Positions 46,001-58,257 of a stretch of DNA of 64,000 nucleotides are shown one piece after another (within the stretch, counting starts at the first letter, position 1; every line of letters begins with the position of its first letter). A program made the position numbers and the translations under genes. The DNA lies in contig OX422208.1 in assembly GCA_949130495.1 (NCBI GenBank), forward strand, positions 644,016,023 to 644,080,022. Reading direction: 5' to 3'. Below the pieces are notes generated by a model, which saw only the letters and a program-made list of their open reading frames with translations, made no database searches and was not told the DNA's origin. Source of the DNA: Sambucus nigra (Eukaryota > Streptophyta > Magnoliopsida > Dipsacales > Adoxaceae).

Positions 46001-47570
46001 TATGGATTACTCCAAGCCTCCTTAAATATGAGCATGGGATTATTTGGTAATGGACTTATATAATTGATCGGCAAGAATATGTCAGGGGTATTATATTTAT
46101 ATAATAAATAAATACCCATTTTATAAGATAGTGGAGGAATTATTGTAAAATTAGCATGTGAAAATATGATCGGAAGAATGTTTGTTTATTTTTAGTTCTT
46201 CAGTGCATCAAATACATTATCCCACTGTCTAATTCATTGGTACTGGACATATAATTTGAACATGCATTGTCAGGGATAGTAGGGCCGACCAAAATTCCTA
46301 TGGCCAATCTTGATCATATTTGAGATTATCTCATTATTTACTTAAGCCAACCCCATTCAAATTAATAATGAGTCCAGATGTCTTCTTCTGATTAGTTTAT
46401 TAATCTTACGATATTAATAGTACAACAAAAACCTCCAAGACTTTTCTCACAACTGAAAGTTACAACAGATGAGTGAGCAGAGTGTTTTTGATTGATATGT
46501 CACTGGCTTTTATCCTGATCGGTTCTATTAGGTTCTTCGATGAGAATTTTCTCGGCCTCAGACGAGAGAACAACTTGTGAAAACATTTCCATTGACTTTA
46601 TAAAGACAAACACATGTCAATCATACATGGTAGCATAGGTCTCATAATTGCATGCACGTTTGGGGCAGTGTGAGCTCTTTTCCCAAGCTCCAGTTTGCCT
46701 TTTCCCATCGTGACATCATTGCTACTTCAATAGGGGTAATGATTACTGCCTAAAAAGTATAAAAACTATTTTGCAAATAATTTAAAACTTTTCAAACTAA
46801 TTGCCTTAATATTATCATATTCATAAGAGAGAAAGTCCTTCCCGCCTTCATATTATCTTCTTTCTTGAGCAAGTTCATCTAGGAAAACCTTTCGAGTTGA
46901 GTCTACCACTTTTATGAGTTATCTAAATAATTTTTATTTCTGGATTTATTACTCCAGGTACATTGCTTTACCCTCTCTAATATTCTTAGTTTTTTCTTCA
47001 TCTAATACAATTCTAGTCATGATTATTTATTGTTGTTGAAGGTGCTGGTTATATTTAACTACTTGTTGCGGTTTTAATGTCTTAGGTGTCCATTGAGTTG
47101 GTTAGCATAGGGTTTTCCATTATTAGGTATTTTAGGTGTTTGGAAGAAATCACAAGGCTAATTTTTTTCTTAAACTCTTTTTCAACCCAAACAACCCCCA
47201 AGACTTTGATTTGACCCCCTTAAACCAGCTTTCACATTATCTTCTATTTCTTGATGAGTTACAAACCTTGGGTTCAAAGATGGATACAATATTCGATTGA
47301 GTTGGATCAATCTTACCTGATATTATTTCTACAAGGTTTCCAAATCCTCTCCATGTCATTCATCTTGAAAACAAGCCTAGTCATCCTCGATATACTCCTC
47401 ATGTATCTTCTTCTAATGGCTCTACACCAGAACCCCCAATTGTGGAACATTGTTCCTATTAGTCCACAGAACCTCCAAATGTTTTTGTCATAGACCACAT
47501 TAAAGGTGGTGGGAAACTAGTAAATACGGTATTCGATATGTCTATTGTTTATTTGGCCGCCTCTTTGAGA
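46001..47570. other. Region before the antisense ORF
   Basis: No domain recognised. A plus-strand TATA-like TATAAAAA (46758-46765), about 800 bases before the recognisable part of the antisense ORF, could be its own promoter. Confidence 0.4.
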
Positions 47571-49887
47571 GAGCTATGCTAGAGAAACATAGGGCCTCTA
47601 CATCCCTAATAATTATACCCCTTACCGAGGAGAGTACCTCCGAGGGCTATAATTCTTGGAATGCAGCCAACACCGATTGCATGAATCATAACTGCGATAT
47701 TATCGAAGATAAGCTAGAAGATCTTAGGTACATGTATGATATTACAATTGACATTTCATTGAGGTTATCTAATTCAGTCGAGAGAGACTATGATTAGCCC
47801 AATGCCGATGAGATATGCTTTCCAGTTTGGGCTCTTGAAGTTGGAGTCTGTTTTACTCTCCACCCCATTATAAGATCTATGTTAAGGGGTTATGGAGTGG
47901 CTCTAAGATAATTTCCTCCAAATTCTTAAAGATTCATTTTAGGTTCAATGATCTATTAGAGAGCCCAAACTGATTTTGACCTTACTGGTGATATATTAGG
48001 CTGTGTGTATGGCATGAAGGACAATGCCAAAGACAATAAGTATTATTATTGTTCCTCTCAAAAGTTCAATCTAAATATGGTGCAATTTGTTCAGACGAGC
48101 AATCATAGTTGAAAGAGCCAATTTATAGATATGAAAGGCGATTGCAAGCTTCGCTCGAGTGAGAAGAACTAATCTTGCAGTGTGCTTTATGATTGGTTTG
48201 GACCAAATCATATTGGTATATATTTTTCCATTATGCTTTTAGGATTTTTCCTAATTTACTCTATATTGATACTTTGACCTTTTTACAGAGAAAAAGGCTC
48301 TTAAACTGCCAACTATTCTAAAAAATTTGGTGTTGGACAAGTGCACACCCAAGCCAAATGTGTGTGAGAAACTTTTCTCACTGAAAAAGTTTATAGATCT
48401 TGGATATTTTAACCCTCCTACTAGTTTTACTCTACTAGACGATCAAGAAAAATGACTTGAGCTAGAAGGACCGTATAGTTGGGAGGTCGAATAAGGTATA
48501 ATAATTTTTATCAACTCATCTTTTAGCTTCCCACTTTTGACTTTGTTAAATGATGTTTTCTTGTGCAATAATTGCTCGACAGTTTTTGGATTTCTGTGTT
48601 GAGTCTTCCAGACGTATGCCTCCATTGCTCGTTGATTGTGCTTCTCTTATCGCAACTTGCAAGAAAAATATTAAGGCTGAGGCTAAGAGGAAAGACGAGG
48701 AGGCCAAGAGGCAGGTCAAGGTTCATCTCCGAAAAATGATGGTGAATCCCAAAAGAGATCTGAGGATGAGGCTTAGAAAAAGGTTGATGTTGCTTTCATG
48801 GCGTAAGGTAAAGGGAAAGTTGTAGACTTATAAAACCACCCTCTTACTGGTGTAAAAAGACCTTTGGATATCATAGATATTAAGGGGAGGCCTTTTCAAA
48901 GGCTTTTCAAAAATCGTGATACTTCTAGTCACTAACCCTAGCAAGAAGTATAAGTTTGATCTGAAGAAACCTGTGACTGTTGACTAGACTAGGCATGATA
49001 AGGACTCTATCTTCCATCATATGGGTAATGTTTTGGATCTGCTCGGCTATTATGGTCATAGCCCTAATTTTGAGTTCCTCTGAGGATTGGATGTTGACAC
49101 CTTGTTGGGAATTCTTCAACATAGGGCCTATGTGGTAAGTCCATTATGTGATGCAATTTTATTTTCCTTATGATTCTGTCATATTATCTTCCAACCTCAC
49201 TATCACCTATTCCAAAGTACTATGGTTGTCACTATTCTTTGCGAGAAGGTTATAGCCAACCAAGATGCTTATGAAGAGTATATGGATGCTAATGAAGATT
49301 TTAAATAAGAGTTGGATGATCAAATGAAGAAGTATATTGATCTTGAGGAGAAGGACAATCAGCGTATTAAGAAGATCAAGGCTCTAAGTGCGACTGAACA
49401 AGAGATTACAAAGTTGAAAGATCAAATTTCCACCGATGTTGTGAAGGGACAAAGTCTGGACAAAGCTCTATAAAAGGAAAATGAAAATATTTCCAAAGAC
49501 AACGAGGCTCTTGTTCAAGCAGAAGAAAATGCAATTAAGAAATTTAAATCTTCTATTGACTATAAATTCAAAACCATGACCTTCTTTCTTGAAGGTTATG
49601 AAGAGATAAAAAAATGAATCATGAAGAATTATCCTGACATAGTAGAGGTAGTCATCATGTGGGAGGGTGACGACGATGAGACTAGAGCCAAAGCCGCTAA
49701 AGTACAGATGAAGGTGGAAAAAACCGTTACAGAGGATGAGGCAAATGGTCGAACTAATGAGGTTATTCACAACACTGACATGACTGAAGATGTTGTTATC
49801 AATGTTCTTCAGGTCAACCTTGAGGTTAAAATTCTCCCATTGCCTGAACTTTATTTCTTGTTATGCTTCTTGAATAATTATCTGTAA
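47571..49887 (+). pseudogene. Antisense extra ORF of Tat-like element
   Basis: Plus-strand fragments sit opposite to pol. One (47571-47794) is acidic. The next stretch gives CFPVWALEVGVCFTLHPIIR, then MLRGYGVA and PPNS, resembling the conserved start of plant gypsy-associated proteins of the Transposase_28 type (F-LHPF...LL-YG-...PN). Later come a Lys/Arg/Glu-rich block (KAEAKRKDEEAKRQVKVHLR, 48680-48725), a coiled coil (DDQMKKYIDLEEKDNQRIKK, 49320-49380, and following heptads) and a final open stretch, 49621-49887. Stops and shifts, and possibly introns, separate them. The function of such ORFs is unknown. Confidence 0.65.
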
Positions 49888-50589
49888 TGCACGTTTTTAC
49901 TCTCTCTGTTTTATCAGATTGTTAATGATATTTGTCTGTATTAACTTATTCATGAATGGAAACAACTTATGAAAAACTCATTATTTAGTATAAATGAAAT
50001 CAATTTATCTTATTCATCAAGTACTTTTATATTTTATTTTTCAAGTATTTTTGTTCCTAAATTTACATGATTGTATCTAGTCAATTTTGCATTTTATGAT
50101 ATGGGTTTTGCCAGTATTTTTTAGCCCTTTCGACTGTGTTATCAGACTCTATCATCCAGTTAGAAAATGTATGTGGTTGAATCTTGTCGTTACACCCTCT
50201 TCCAAACATTTTGTGATGTCAAAGACATGCATTTATCAATTGGGTTGGCTTTATTTGACCTAAACTGTTATTTTTGAGTAGTCAGGTATGTCATTTTAGT
50301 CAATTGGGTTGCCGTGAGTTGACCTGACCTATCATTTTTTTATCAGTCAAGGATGTGCTTTTTTTGTACCTTGAGATGTTATTGGTTGATTCCCATTTCC
50401 CATATCTTTGAATAAACTTTAAATGAATGCCTAACAAGAATTTTTAATCATAAAAATGTAATTGGAGTAACGGGTATTCTCATATAATGACTTCTTCTCG
50501 TATAATCATTATAATTTCCCACTGCATTCTCCTTCTATAATAATTGAAAAACTTCTTTTAACGATAATACCTCTTGAGGTGCTCAAAGT
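49888..50589. other. Spacer between antisense ORF and pol
   Basis: AT-rich and with no coding signal. This is where the pol 3' end and the antisense ORF 3' end converge. Confidence 0.5.
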
Positions 50590-51710
50590 TTTAAGGGTTT
50601 TCTAATATATCCCCTTATAAAGTTTTAATCTGATAAGTACCTGGTCGTACGACTTCAGCCACACGGTAAGGACCATGTTAATTTTCTTCCAACTTTTTGG
50701 ACTTCTATGTAACCTTCTTGAAGATGTAGTCCCATTCCATAAATGTACTAGGATTGACTCTTTTGTTGGGAGGCCAACCTCAATTGGGACCATAACTTCA
50801 CTTCCAAAAGGAAACATGCAGGGGGTTTCTCCTATTTATATACTCAGTGTGGTCCTATAGGCCCACAACACACTTTGCAGTTCATTTTTCCAATTCCCAT
50901 TGGATGAATCAAATCTTTTCTTCATTCTTTCCAGTAATGTTCTGTTCGTGACTTTTGTATGGCCATTGCATTATGGATGAGATGGCGATGATTGTATCTT
51001 TCTGATCTTGGTCTTATCATAAAAGTTTTAGAACTCACCCTTGTCAAACTGGGTGTCGTGTTCGACCATGAAAGCATGTGGGATCTTCTATCTGCATATT
51101 ATGTTTTTTCATATAAAATGGAAGACCTCATCATAAGTAATCTCTATGAGTGGTTCAACCTCCATGCATTTTGTAAAGTAATCCACTAGTACCACCAGAT
51201 ACATGAACCTTCCTTTAGTCTTTGGCAGTGGGCTCACCAGATCCATACCCCAAATGAAAAAGTCCAAGGCAATGTGATTGATAGCAGCTCGACTCCTGGC
51301 CTCTTATGTATCACTCCAAATATCTGGCATTTGTCGCACTTCTGCATGATTCTTCACAGTCTTTCCTCATTACTAGCAAAAAATATCCTTGTATGGCTAT
51401 TATTTTTACTAATATCACTTGTTGCGTGGGCACCACATGATACTTCATGTATTTCTTTGAGCAGTTTTAGCACATTGATGGGGTTAATACATCTCCTCAT
51501 TGAGACTACAAAACTTATTTTTATCTAACACTCCCTTATCCATAACAAACTTGGCCACATTATAATGAATTCTTCTCACTTCCTTTTGATCCGTTCACAA
51601 AATGACTTCTTTAAAGTTTCTTACAATTGGTTCCATCCAAGATGGGCCAATTATCAGTTCGAGAAAACTGACTTATTCTATGCCAATGCTCAATTGCAAT
51701 AGTATTTCCA
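50590..51710 (-). pseudogene. Tat-like gypsy integrase
   Basis: Minus strand in order: a pre-domain (WMEPIVRNFKEVIL); a zinc-binding part (KEIHEVSCGAHATSD and KCDKCQIFG); the core (GMDLVSPLPKTKGRFMYLVV, LVDYFTKCMEVEPLIEITYD, PHAFMVEHDTQFDKGEF, TKVTNRTLLERMKKRF, ELQSVLWAYRTTLS); and the C-terminal part (FPFGSEVMVPIEVGLPTKES). The first catalytic Asp (GMDLV) is kept. The second, expected in TDNGTQF, reads Glu in VEHDTQF, and the catalytic Glu expected in NGQxEVTN reads Lys (NGHTKVTN). A stop precedes CNGHTK. It cannot be active. Confidence 0.9.
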
Positions 51711-52319
51711 CTGATGCACTTCAAATGAATAAGACGGTGATGTCTGCTAATATATGCACGTTAAATTGAATCTTGTCAATAAATTTAATAAGAAAGGAGT
51801 TCGAGTTCATGTCATGAAAATCTATATATCAATTATAGATATGCTTCTTGTTAGTCGTCCATGAACAAAAATCCATAGATTTTTAAAAAGTAATACTTAA
51901 TGGATGGATATCAAACACATTAAACATATTTTAAAACTTATTTTGAGACGGTATATATATAGTTGTAAACATGATAAATTAGGCATAAACATGTTAGTAT
52001 AATGAATTCTCCGCTTATTATTTTTTTAGGTAATGATGAATGACAATGGACATAACGAACAAAAATGATGATGGGACACCTCCTAGATTCTCATCTCCTG
52101 TACCCCATACAGGATTCTTATTGCCATTGGGTTAACAATATCCTTCTCTGCTAATGGTTCACTCTGCCACTGTATCTACAAGTAGGAAATAAATTCCTAT
52201 TAATCCAACACCCTACCCCCGATTACGACACCTCTCGGGCAAATGAGAAAAAGGCTATTGGGTTCTTCCTTATCGGGGATAATCTTGCTGCCAATAAAAA
52301 TCACATTCATATCTTTAAA
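51711..52319. other. Spacer between RNase H and integrase fragments
   Basis: No coding match seen. It is longer than expected for this part of pol and is probably an insertion or rearranged piece. Confidence 0.4.
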
Positions 52320-52840
52320 TACCAGTGTTTATCGCTTGGGAAAATAAATATGGGAGTCAGGGCAATAGATAACTGGAAGGAAGTTGATCAAACCATCAAG
52401 GATGATGCTTTTGAACAACTTTAACATGTTGGCTCTGGTATTTTCAATTATGGGGATTCTAATCATTAGAAGTGCTTTTAGCTTTAGCATAAGCAATTTT
52501 ACAATTGTAAGATATTTTAACATGTTCCCTTATCTTGCTTCATACTCTTCTAGCACCTGATTTACCACTAACTGTGAGCCATTATTTGCTCGGCTTTAAG
52601 TGATGTAGCTAACTCTAATTCACCAATCAAAGCCCGATACTCTACTTCATTGTTAGATGCCTTAAGTTTTAAGTGAAGAGCATGTTCTATGTCATCTCCA
52701 TCGGGTATGTTAACTATCAAACTAGCTCCGTTACCACTTTCATATGATGATCTGTCCACAAGCACCATCCATACTTGCATCTCATGCTTAAATTCCCCTT
52801 GTACTAAAGAATCGTATTTAAACAGTTTCATAGTAAATTA
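52320..52840 (-). pseudogene. Tat-like RNase H domain
   Basis: Minus strand: WMVLVDRSSYESGNGASLIV, then DGDDIEHALHLKLKASNNEV and EYRALIGELELATSLKAEQI, then SQLVVNQVLEEYEAR (HSDSQLV in relatives), MLKYLTIVKLLM and ENTRANMLKLF. The order of D, E and D-containing motifs fits RNase H of Tat gypsy elements, although the first motif reads LVDRSS instead of VDGSS. Several stops and a small shift break it. Confidence 0.9.
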
Positions 52841-53340
52841 TTTCTTATAGAAAATATCTTTTTTTCAGATGAGGACTCAACTGATTTTTGGATCTTCTCA
52901 GTTGGAACTACCATAGGTTTCTTGGATGGTATTTGCTTATGTTCGATCGAAACTACTATATCTTGATCGATTAGTCTGTTTTCCTTATAGGTAAGTTATG
53001 CAATGAAATCAACTTCAAATTGGCCTTTTATTTATATCCTTAGCTCATATATAGTTTCTTATTCACCTAGCTCTATAGCCCATGCCATAAACCTGCCAAA
53101 TTTCTCAAGCTTGTGGATGTTTTGCTGAAGTGGGAGATCAGTGTATACCTCTATAGAGTGGGCATAGAAGTACTGCTTCATGTTCCTAAATGCCACTATC
53201 AAAGCTAGAGATAAGTTCTTCATTCTAGAACATCTTATTTATATACTAGAAAAAGCTTTGCTCATGTAGTATACCGGATTTTGGAATACTTCATCGCTTC
53301 TAATCAGAGCCAAGCTAACTGTTATATCTGACACCCACAA
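52841..53340 (-). pseudogene. RT-RNase H connecting domain, Tat-like
   Basis: The minus strand encodes FQNPVYYMSKAFSS, RMKNLSLALIVAFRNMKQYF, HSIEVYTDLPLQQNIHKLEK and FGRFMAWAIELGE, matching the region after the RT active site in gypsy polyproteins (PVYYVSKAL...EK+ALAL). The first SVLA/VSLALIR strand is at the right end. RT catalytic motifs are not present beyond 53340, so the element is cut here. Confidence 0.88.
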
Positions 53341-53832
53341 ATAATATCTTAGTAGTCATGATAAACAACACCAAAATCCGTAAGTAATATTATGAAGTTA
53401 ATAAGGGAGTTTGCCCTTGTTGAAATATAGTCTTCAAGCAGTCGAGTGTAAATATTTCTTCTCCTAACCAATTTTTCATACTTTGGTATGAATTTAAGGA
53501 CATAAAAACTCCATAAATCATTAATGTTTTCAGGAATGTCAAACTCTTCAATTAGTTGTGGTGTTGGTGATTATCCTATGCAACCTTATGCTACATACAC
53601 AAAGAACTCGTGGTATGTACGATTGTACCGTTGGATTTCATTTCAGTGTATTCTAGTTGGGGTCCATGTTTGTTTCGAAATCTAGATAGCTGTATAAACA
53701 TATTAAATAATATAAACCATTATTAGGACATAAAGTTAAAAATTATTAGGGTTTGTGTCTGAATATTTTTAAGAGAATAGATAAATAACAAAGATTGAAT
53801 ATCTATTGGGTTACTTTTTGTATATATATACA

Positions 53833-53878
<46 letters not shown>

Positions 53879-55208
53879 AAGAGATAGGAGTTATATAAGT
53901 AAATACTTTAGCACCATAAACGTCAAATCGTTTCATATTTCTAACCTTTTCGATATCAAATCTCATGTTTACGCATGTCTAAAAAGCATGCATCATTAAA
54001 TATGTGAACAATCATCATCATCACCATCATCACCATCATCATTCTCTCTCTTTTGTTCCTTAAGATATCATTTCATTTAATAAAATTCAAAATGAAACTT
54101 ATATGTATTCCAGAATACATGTATTTATACAACTAATGTTTGATATTATTTTTAGTATAAGAATATTCATTGTGCATAATCATTTCACACTAACAAATGT
54201 TATTTCTCACTGTGAGATCGTATCGTAATTATTATTAGTAGTTTGTGCCTAAATAGACAATTTGATACTATCGTCAAAGTATTCATTTTTCATGATGACT
54301 TTTAACACAAGCGTTGCATCTTCTAAGAGGTAGAATTTCTACATTTTTCTTCAAACACGTGAAAAATATTGTTAAATTATCACTCTATCTTCATCTTTTA
54401 CAATTGAAGCACAAACTCTTTCTCTTCAAAAATTACTAAATTAGAAAATATCACACATTTTTTTATGTTTATGTTAAAGTTCTCATCAGGATGTTCTCTC
54501 TATTGTTAACTATGGATATTCTGAATATAATGGCTACATCCAGAAATATTAGGGATTTATGTTTGGAAGATCAAAACTTGGACCAAATTTACATGGGAGA
54601 TATTAGCATTTTAGGTTTTTAGAATTTCAATTTAGGAAAGACATAGTGGCATTAGACGTTTGGAAATCCTACAAATGGCATCAAGTATGTGAATGTTGTT
54701 TGGAGATTTATGGAAGCTAATCGTAGTAGGCTTAATCAGTTTATACTCATTGATATGGTTGCTAATGGCGATATAAATGCTTGTCATGCTTTTGTAAGTT
54801 TTTCTGTCATAACTAATTCAATTAGTGACAACGAATTGATAATTGACAAGTTGAGGGAGAGAGTGCTTGGAAATAATTGGGATTTTTGGAAATAATCTTT
54901 CTGTAATTTTGACAAACTTGCTCATACCTCAATATATTATCTGCGTAATGATAGATTTCAATCCGTTTGTAAAACACAAAACGACTATAGTATGCAATTC
55001 TCCAAGGATGATTATGAGCATTTGAAATATACTAAATGTATGTTTGATGCAATCCAAAAGTGGAGAACCTTTCATTAGTTGTGATAAGTTAATGTCAATG
55101 TAAATATGTTTTGTGTTTTGTAAGTATGATGTTTTAGTGTTTATTTTCATTTCCTTTATTTTATTTTCAGTTTTATATTTTATTTCAGTTCTATCTCATA
55201 GAAACTAT
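53341..55208. other. Intergenic, microsatellites, no gene supported
   Basis: Holds a (GA)n run at 53831-53873 and an (ATC)n-type run at 54011-54043. The plus-strand frame 54689-54895 (68 codons) matches nothing I recognise. 55140-55208 may be the remains of the plus-strand LTR whose other piece is 58160-58257. Confidence 0.5.
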
Positions 55209-55720
55209 TGGTGACACCCTGCTCAATTAAATATCGGGTGATAAGTCCTTTATTAATTTAAATCAGAATATCCAGTTGGATCATTCTTAGCATCACTGTC
55301 GAAAAATACTTATTAATCGCCTAATAACTAATTAAGCTAGTGTCAAAAACTTTTAAACATTTAATTATTATCCAACAATTTAAACCATTAATCAAATTCA
55401 CCATACTAATGAATAAAACAATAAGAAATGAGAAATCGCCCGGATGAATAAATTATACTGGAATAAACTTTCCAGTATAAGTCTCAAAATACAAATAATC
55501 CATAATAAAACTGAATCCATCCAAATGAAAAAAAGAGTACACAATCTCTGAGATAAGGAATAGCTAGAAATGGACGACATAACCTAACTAAAATAACTAA
55601 ATCATAATTTGAATGAATAAGAGTGGATGCATCTAATCACAAGGAACCGCAACTTCCACAATAGTTGCAGCACATCAAATCATCCGATAGCCTATTCTTG
55701 GCGTCCCTGTGTCTGGACAC

Positions 55721-57534
55721 CTAAATGGATTGTACAAGAGAAAATGGATTTACAAGGAATGGGTCAGATCCTGAGTGAAAATATTTTAAAACAGTTTAGC
55801 AAGTATTTAAAATGCTAAAACCAGATATTATATTCATGTTAGTTATGAGGGCTCTCGCTTGAGAATTCTCACCGTTCAACTAGTGTACATGCCCAATGTA
55901 TCGCTAAACCATTCTAGTTACTACTATCACGCCTAACTAATTCAAACTCATTTACCTTAAATTCTATTATCTCATAATAGTTACCCGTATTCCCCACATA
56001 ATACGTTAATAAATATTTTCACATCTTTTATTTCGAGTGAGAGAGTTTTCACATTCAAAGTTAAGTATTCACGTACTTATGTTGTTTTAGATTTCTCTAT
56101 CCATTTTATATATTACATTCACACAATAGAACATTTCAAAAGTATATATATGTATATCACTCAATTATATTGATACTAATACGACACCCGAGGCTAGACT
56201 GCTGTGCATGCATACTCTGCTACCAAGGCCCGGTACATCACATACTAAACAAGGACCTTTGGTTCTTTATCTCTCTCAAACCATGAACAACAATCACACA
56301 TATTGGAGGCGAACATAGTCCTAATCCTTTGGGTTACTCACATACCTAAGACAACCTGGGATCCTACAATGCAAGACGTCGAGAAACGTCCATATGCCTG
56401 CGGGAGAGTCATAACCACACCTGGAATTACCTCACCAGCGCAGAAACATAAAATAATCGCTCATATGACCTAGGACTATATCCACCCTGCATTCATTATC
56501 CAGGGGGCTTCACCTCACATGCACAACTTCGTTTATGATAGCGATTTAGAGAGGTGTGTTTACATAAGTTATCATTTATGAAAATCATTTCATTTTCCAT
56601 TTGAAAACATTCAGATTTACATTCTCAAAACCATTTATTATCAATGATGTAATACCAATTTTATAATGTACACTTCTTATTCTTAAAGTCATATTTTATT
56701 AATGACCTAAGACCCGAAGTGCCAATATCCTCAACTAGTCTCCAAGAGTCCACAACGATAGCCTAAGTCATCAGAGTGAGTCTCCCTCAATAATTATCTC
56801 CCAAAAGTCTTAACATTATCATTCGGCCTTTAATTAATTGTAGGTTAACTTCCTAGATCATACGGAACATTAACCTCTATAAAATAACCCTTGGGATAAG
56901 CCCAATCATCCCCATACTAGCTTAGGACAATTGCCTACCCAATACATACCTCTAGAACTCTTCATTACTTCCCAAAGGAAGGTTCCTAAACCTTAAACCT
57001 AAAAGAAAAGGGGCTAAAACAAAACTACAAAAATCTCATAAAAACAGGGCATCCAAATCGATTCGTCCTAGGGCCGAATCAATTCGCCCCTGATTTCGAA
57101 TCGATTCGCCCCAAAAGCGAATCGATTCGGTGAGTAAAACCAACATTCTGTCACAGCCGAATCGATTTGACCCCAATCCGAATCAATTAGGTTTACCTAG
57201 ACCTGTAAGCTTCCCCTTATCCAAATCGATTTGCCCCTAGGGTCGAATCGATTCGGCCCTACAGATTTGCCCAATTTGGGCTACGGGTTGTATGAAGCCT
57301 AAAATCCCAAAACCCCAAATCTTTCATTTTTATCAACATCAACAACAACTAATTCTACCAAATCAGTTTTACACAATAACTAACTAATTTATTTTCCTCA
57401 AATCAAATTAAACTACAAGATTAAGGGTATAAACACCAAATTCATCAAAAACCCATTTATGGTTTAAATCTCCAAAACTAACTATACATGCAATTTATCA
57501 CATTAAATCATGATCTAGCAAGTAAGAAACTTAC
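55721..57534 (-). other. Putative LTR intron with canonical GT donor
   Basis: Donor GAG|GTAAGTTTC, branch-like TCTGACCC 43 bases before the acceptor, CCATTTTCTCTTGT pyrimidine tract, CCATTTAG acceptor. This copy has GT where its relatives have GC, both allowed spliceosomal donors. Exon 2 would be 512 bases to the LTR end. Confidence 0.55.
57055..57260. repeat. Array of GAATCGATTC palindromes, about 8 copies
   Basis: Copies include CGAATCGATTCGCCCC, GCGAATCGATTCGG, CGAATCGATTTGACC and CGAATCAATTAGG, more decayed than in the 15.6- and 24.6-kb LTRs. The array starts about 270 bases inside the putative intron. Confidence 0.85.
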
Positions 57535-58159
57535 CTCAAGTTTGTAGTCTCGGATTCTCCTTCGTTAGCAATGATTTCCAGCTCCAATCTTCCATTTTTG
57601 TCTCTTTTCTCCCATTTCTCCCAACTCTCTCTTCTCTCTCTCTCTCTCTCTCTTGTGGCTTATAACACAAGATAAGGGAAATAAAAAGGTTGGGAGACTT
57701 AAACGGGTCTTAAACATAAATTCCCCTCTTTTAAATGTTAATACATCATTAAAATGACTTGTAACTACATAATTGAGTCATAACCTGTCAAAAGTGCCCG
57801 AAACTCAAAAATACAACTTGGCACTTATTTTGACTATCTCGACTATTCTAAAACCAACCACACCCTCTATTTTGGTATCCAGAGTAAAGTGAAGTATTTT
57901 TATGTTCCAAATTCATTTTAATTTATTAATTATACTCCAACTTACATATAAGTCATAACCGTCGTTTAAAATACAATGACGCAATAAATCACAATATAAT
58001 GATATTTACCTTCTCATAACGGTAAATAGGCAAAACACGGTAAATATTATCCCTTAACTCACGAGAAATAATATTTACTCCAACTTCCTCTATTTTATAA
58101 AATTAGCCCATCAGGCAAAAATAATATAAAATAGTCACTCAAAAGACTGGGTTGTTACA

Positions 58160-58257
58160 ATTTACGACACTGATGGTAAGAATAAACCAAATGGGGACTC
58201 CTGGTTATTTTAATAAAGGACGGATCACTCGTGGTTGAAATAGGAGGGGTGTCACAA
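58160..58257 (+). mobile_element. 3' end of an older LTR, plus orientation
   Basis: Runs from ATTTACGACACTGATGG to GGAGGGGTGTCACA at 58257, the same end as at 9592 and in reverse orientation to its neighbour. It is inserted in the C-terminal part of the MULE transposase. Confidence 0.75.

Larger units (their letters stand above)
41750..53340 (-). mobile_element. Tat-like gypsy element, 5' part missing
   Basis: Minus-strand RT/RNase H, RNase H and integrase fragments (53340 to 50590) have the motif set of Tat-lineage gypsy elements. To their left come a plus-strand extra ORF (about 47571-49887) and then LTR-type sequence (46000 to 41750). An antisense extra ORF between pol and the 3' LTR is known in Tat elements such as maize Grande. 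Gag, protease and most of RT, with the 5' LTR, are missing beyond about 53340. The exact 3' LTR limits are unresolved. Confidence 0.7.
55209..58159 (-). mobile_element. Probable solo LTR, about 2.95 kb
   Basis: Starts near TGGTGACACCCTGC and ends GACTGGGTTGTTACA; the content matches the other gypsy-type LTRs in minus orientation. It has a (CT)n leader tract (57632-57655), donor AGGTAAGT (57529-57536), a palindrome array (57055-57260), CTGACC (55762-55767) and acceptor TTTAG|GTGTCCAGACACAGGG (55720/55721). I could not find a convincing target duplication, so the left end may be off by a base or two. It lies inside the older plus-strand LTR fragment 58160-58257. Confidence 0.8.

Noticed and set aside
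54689..54895. 68-codon plus-strand frame MNVVWRFMEANRSRLNQF...
   Set aside because: Reads like a protein, but it is short, isolated and unrecognised, so a gene call is not justified.
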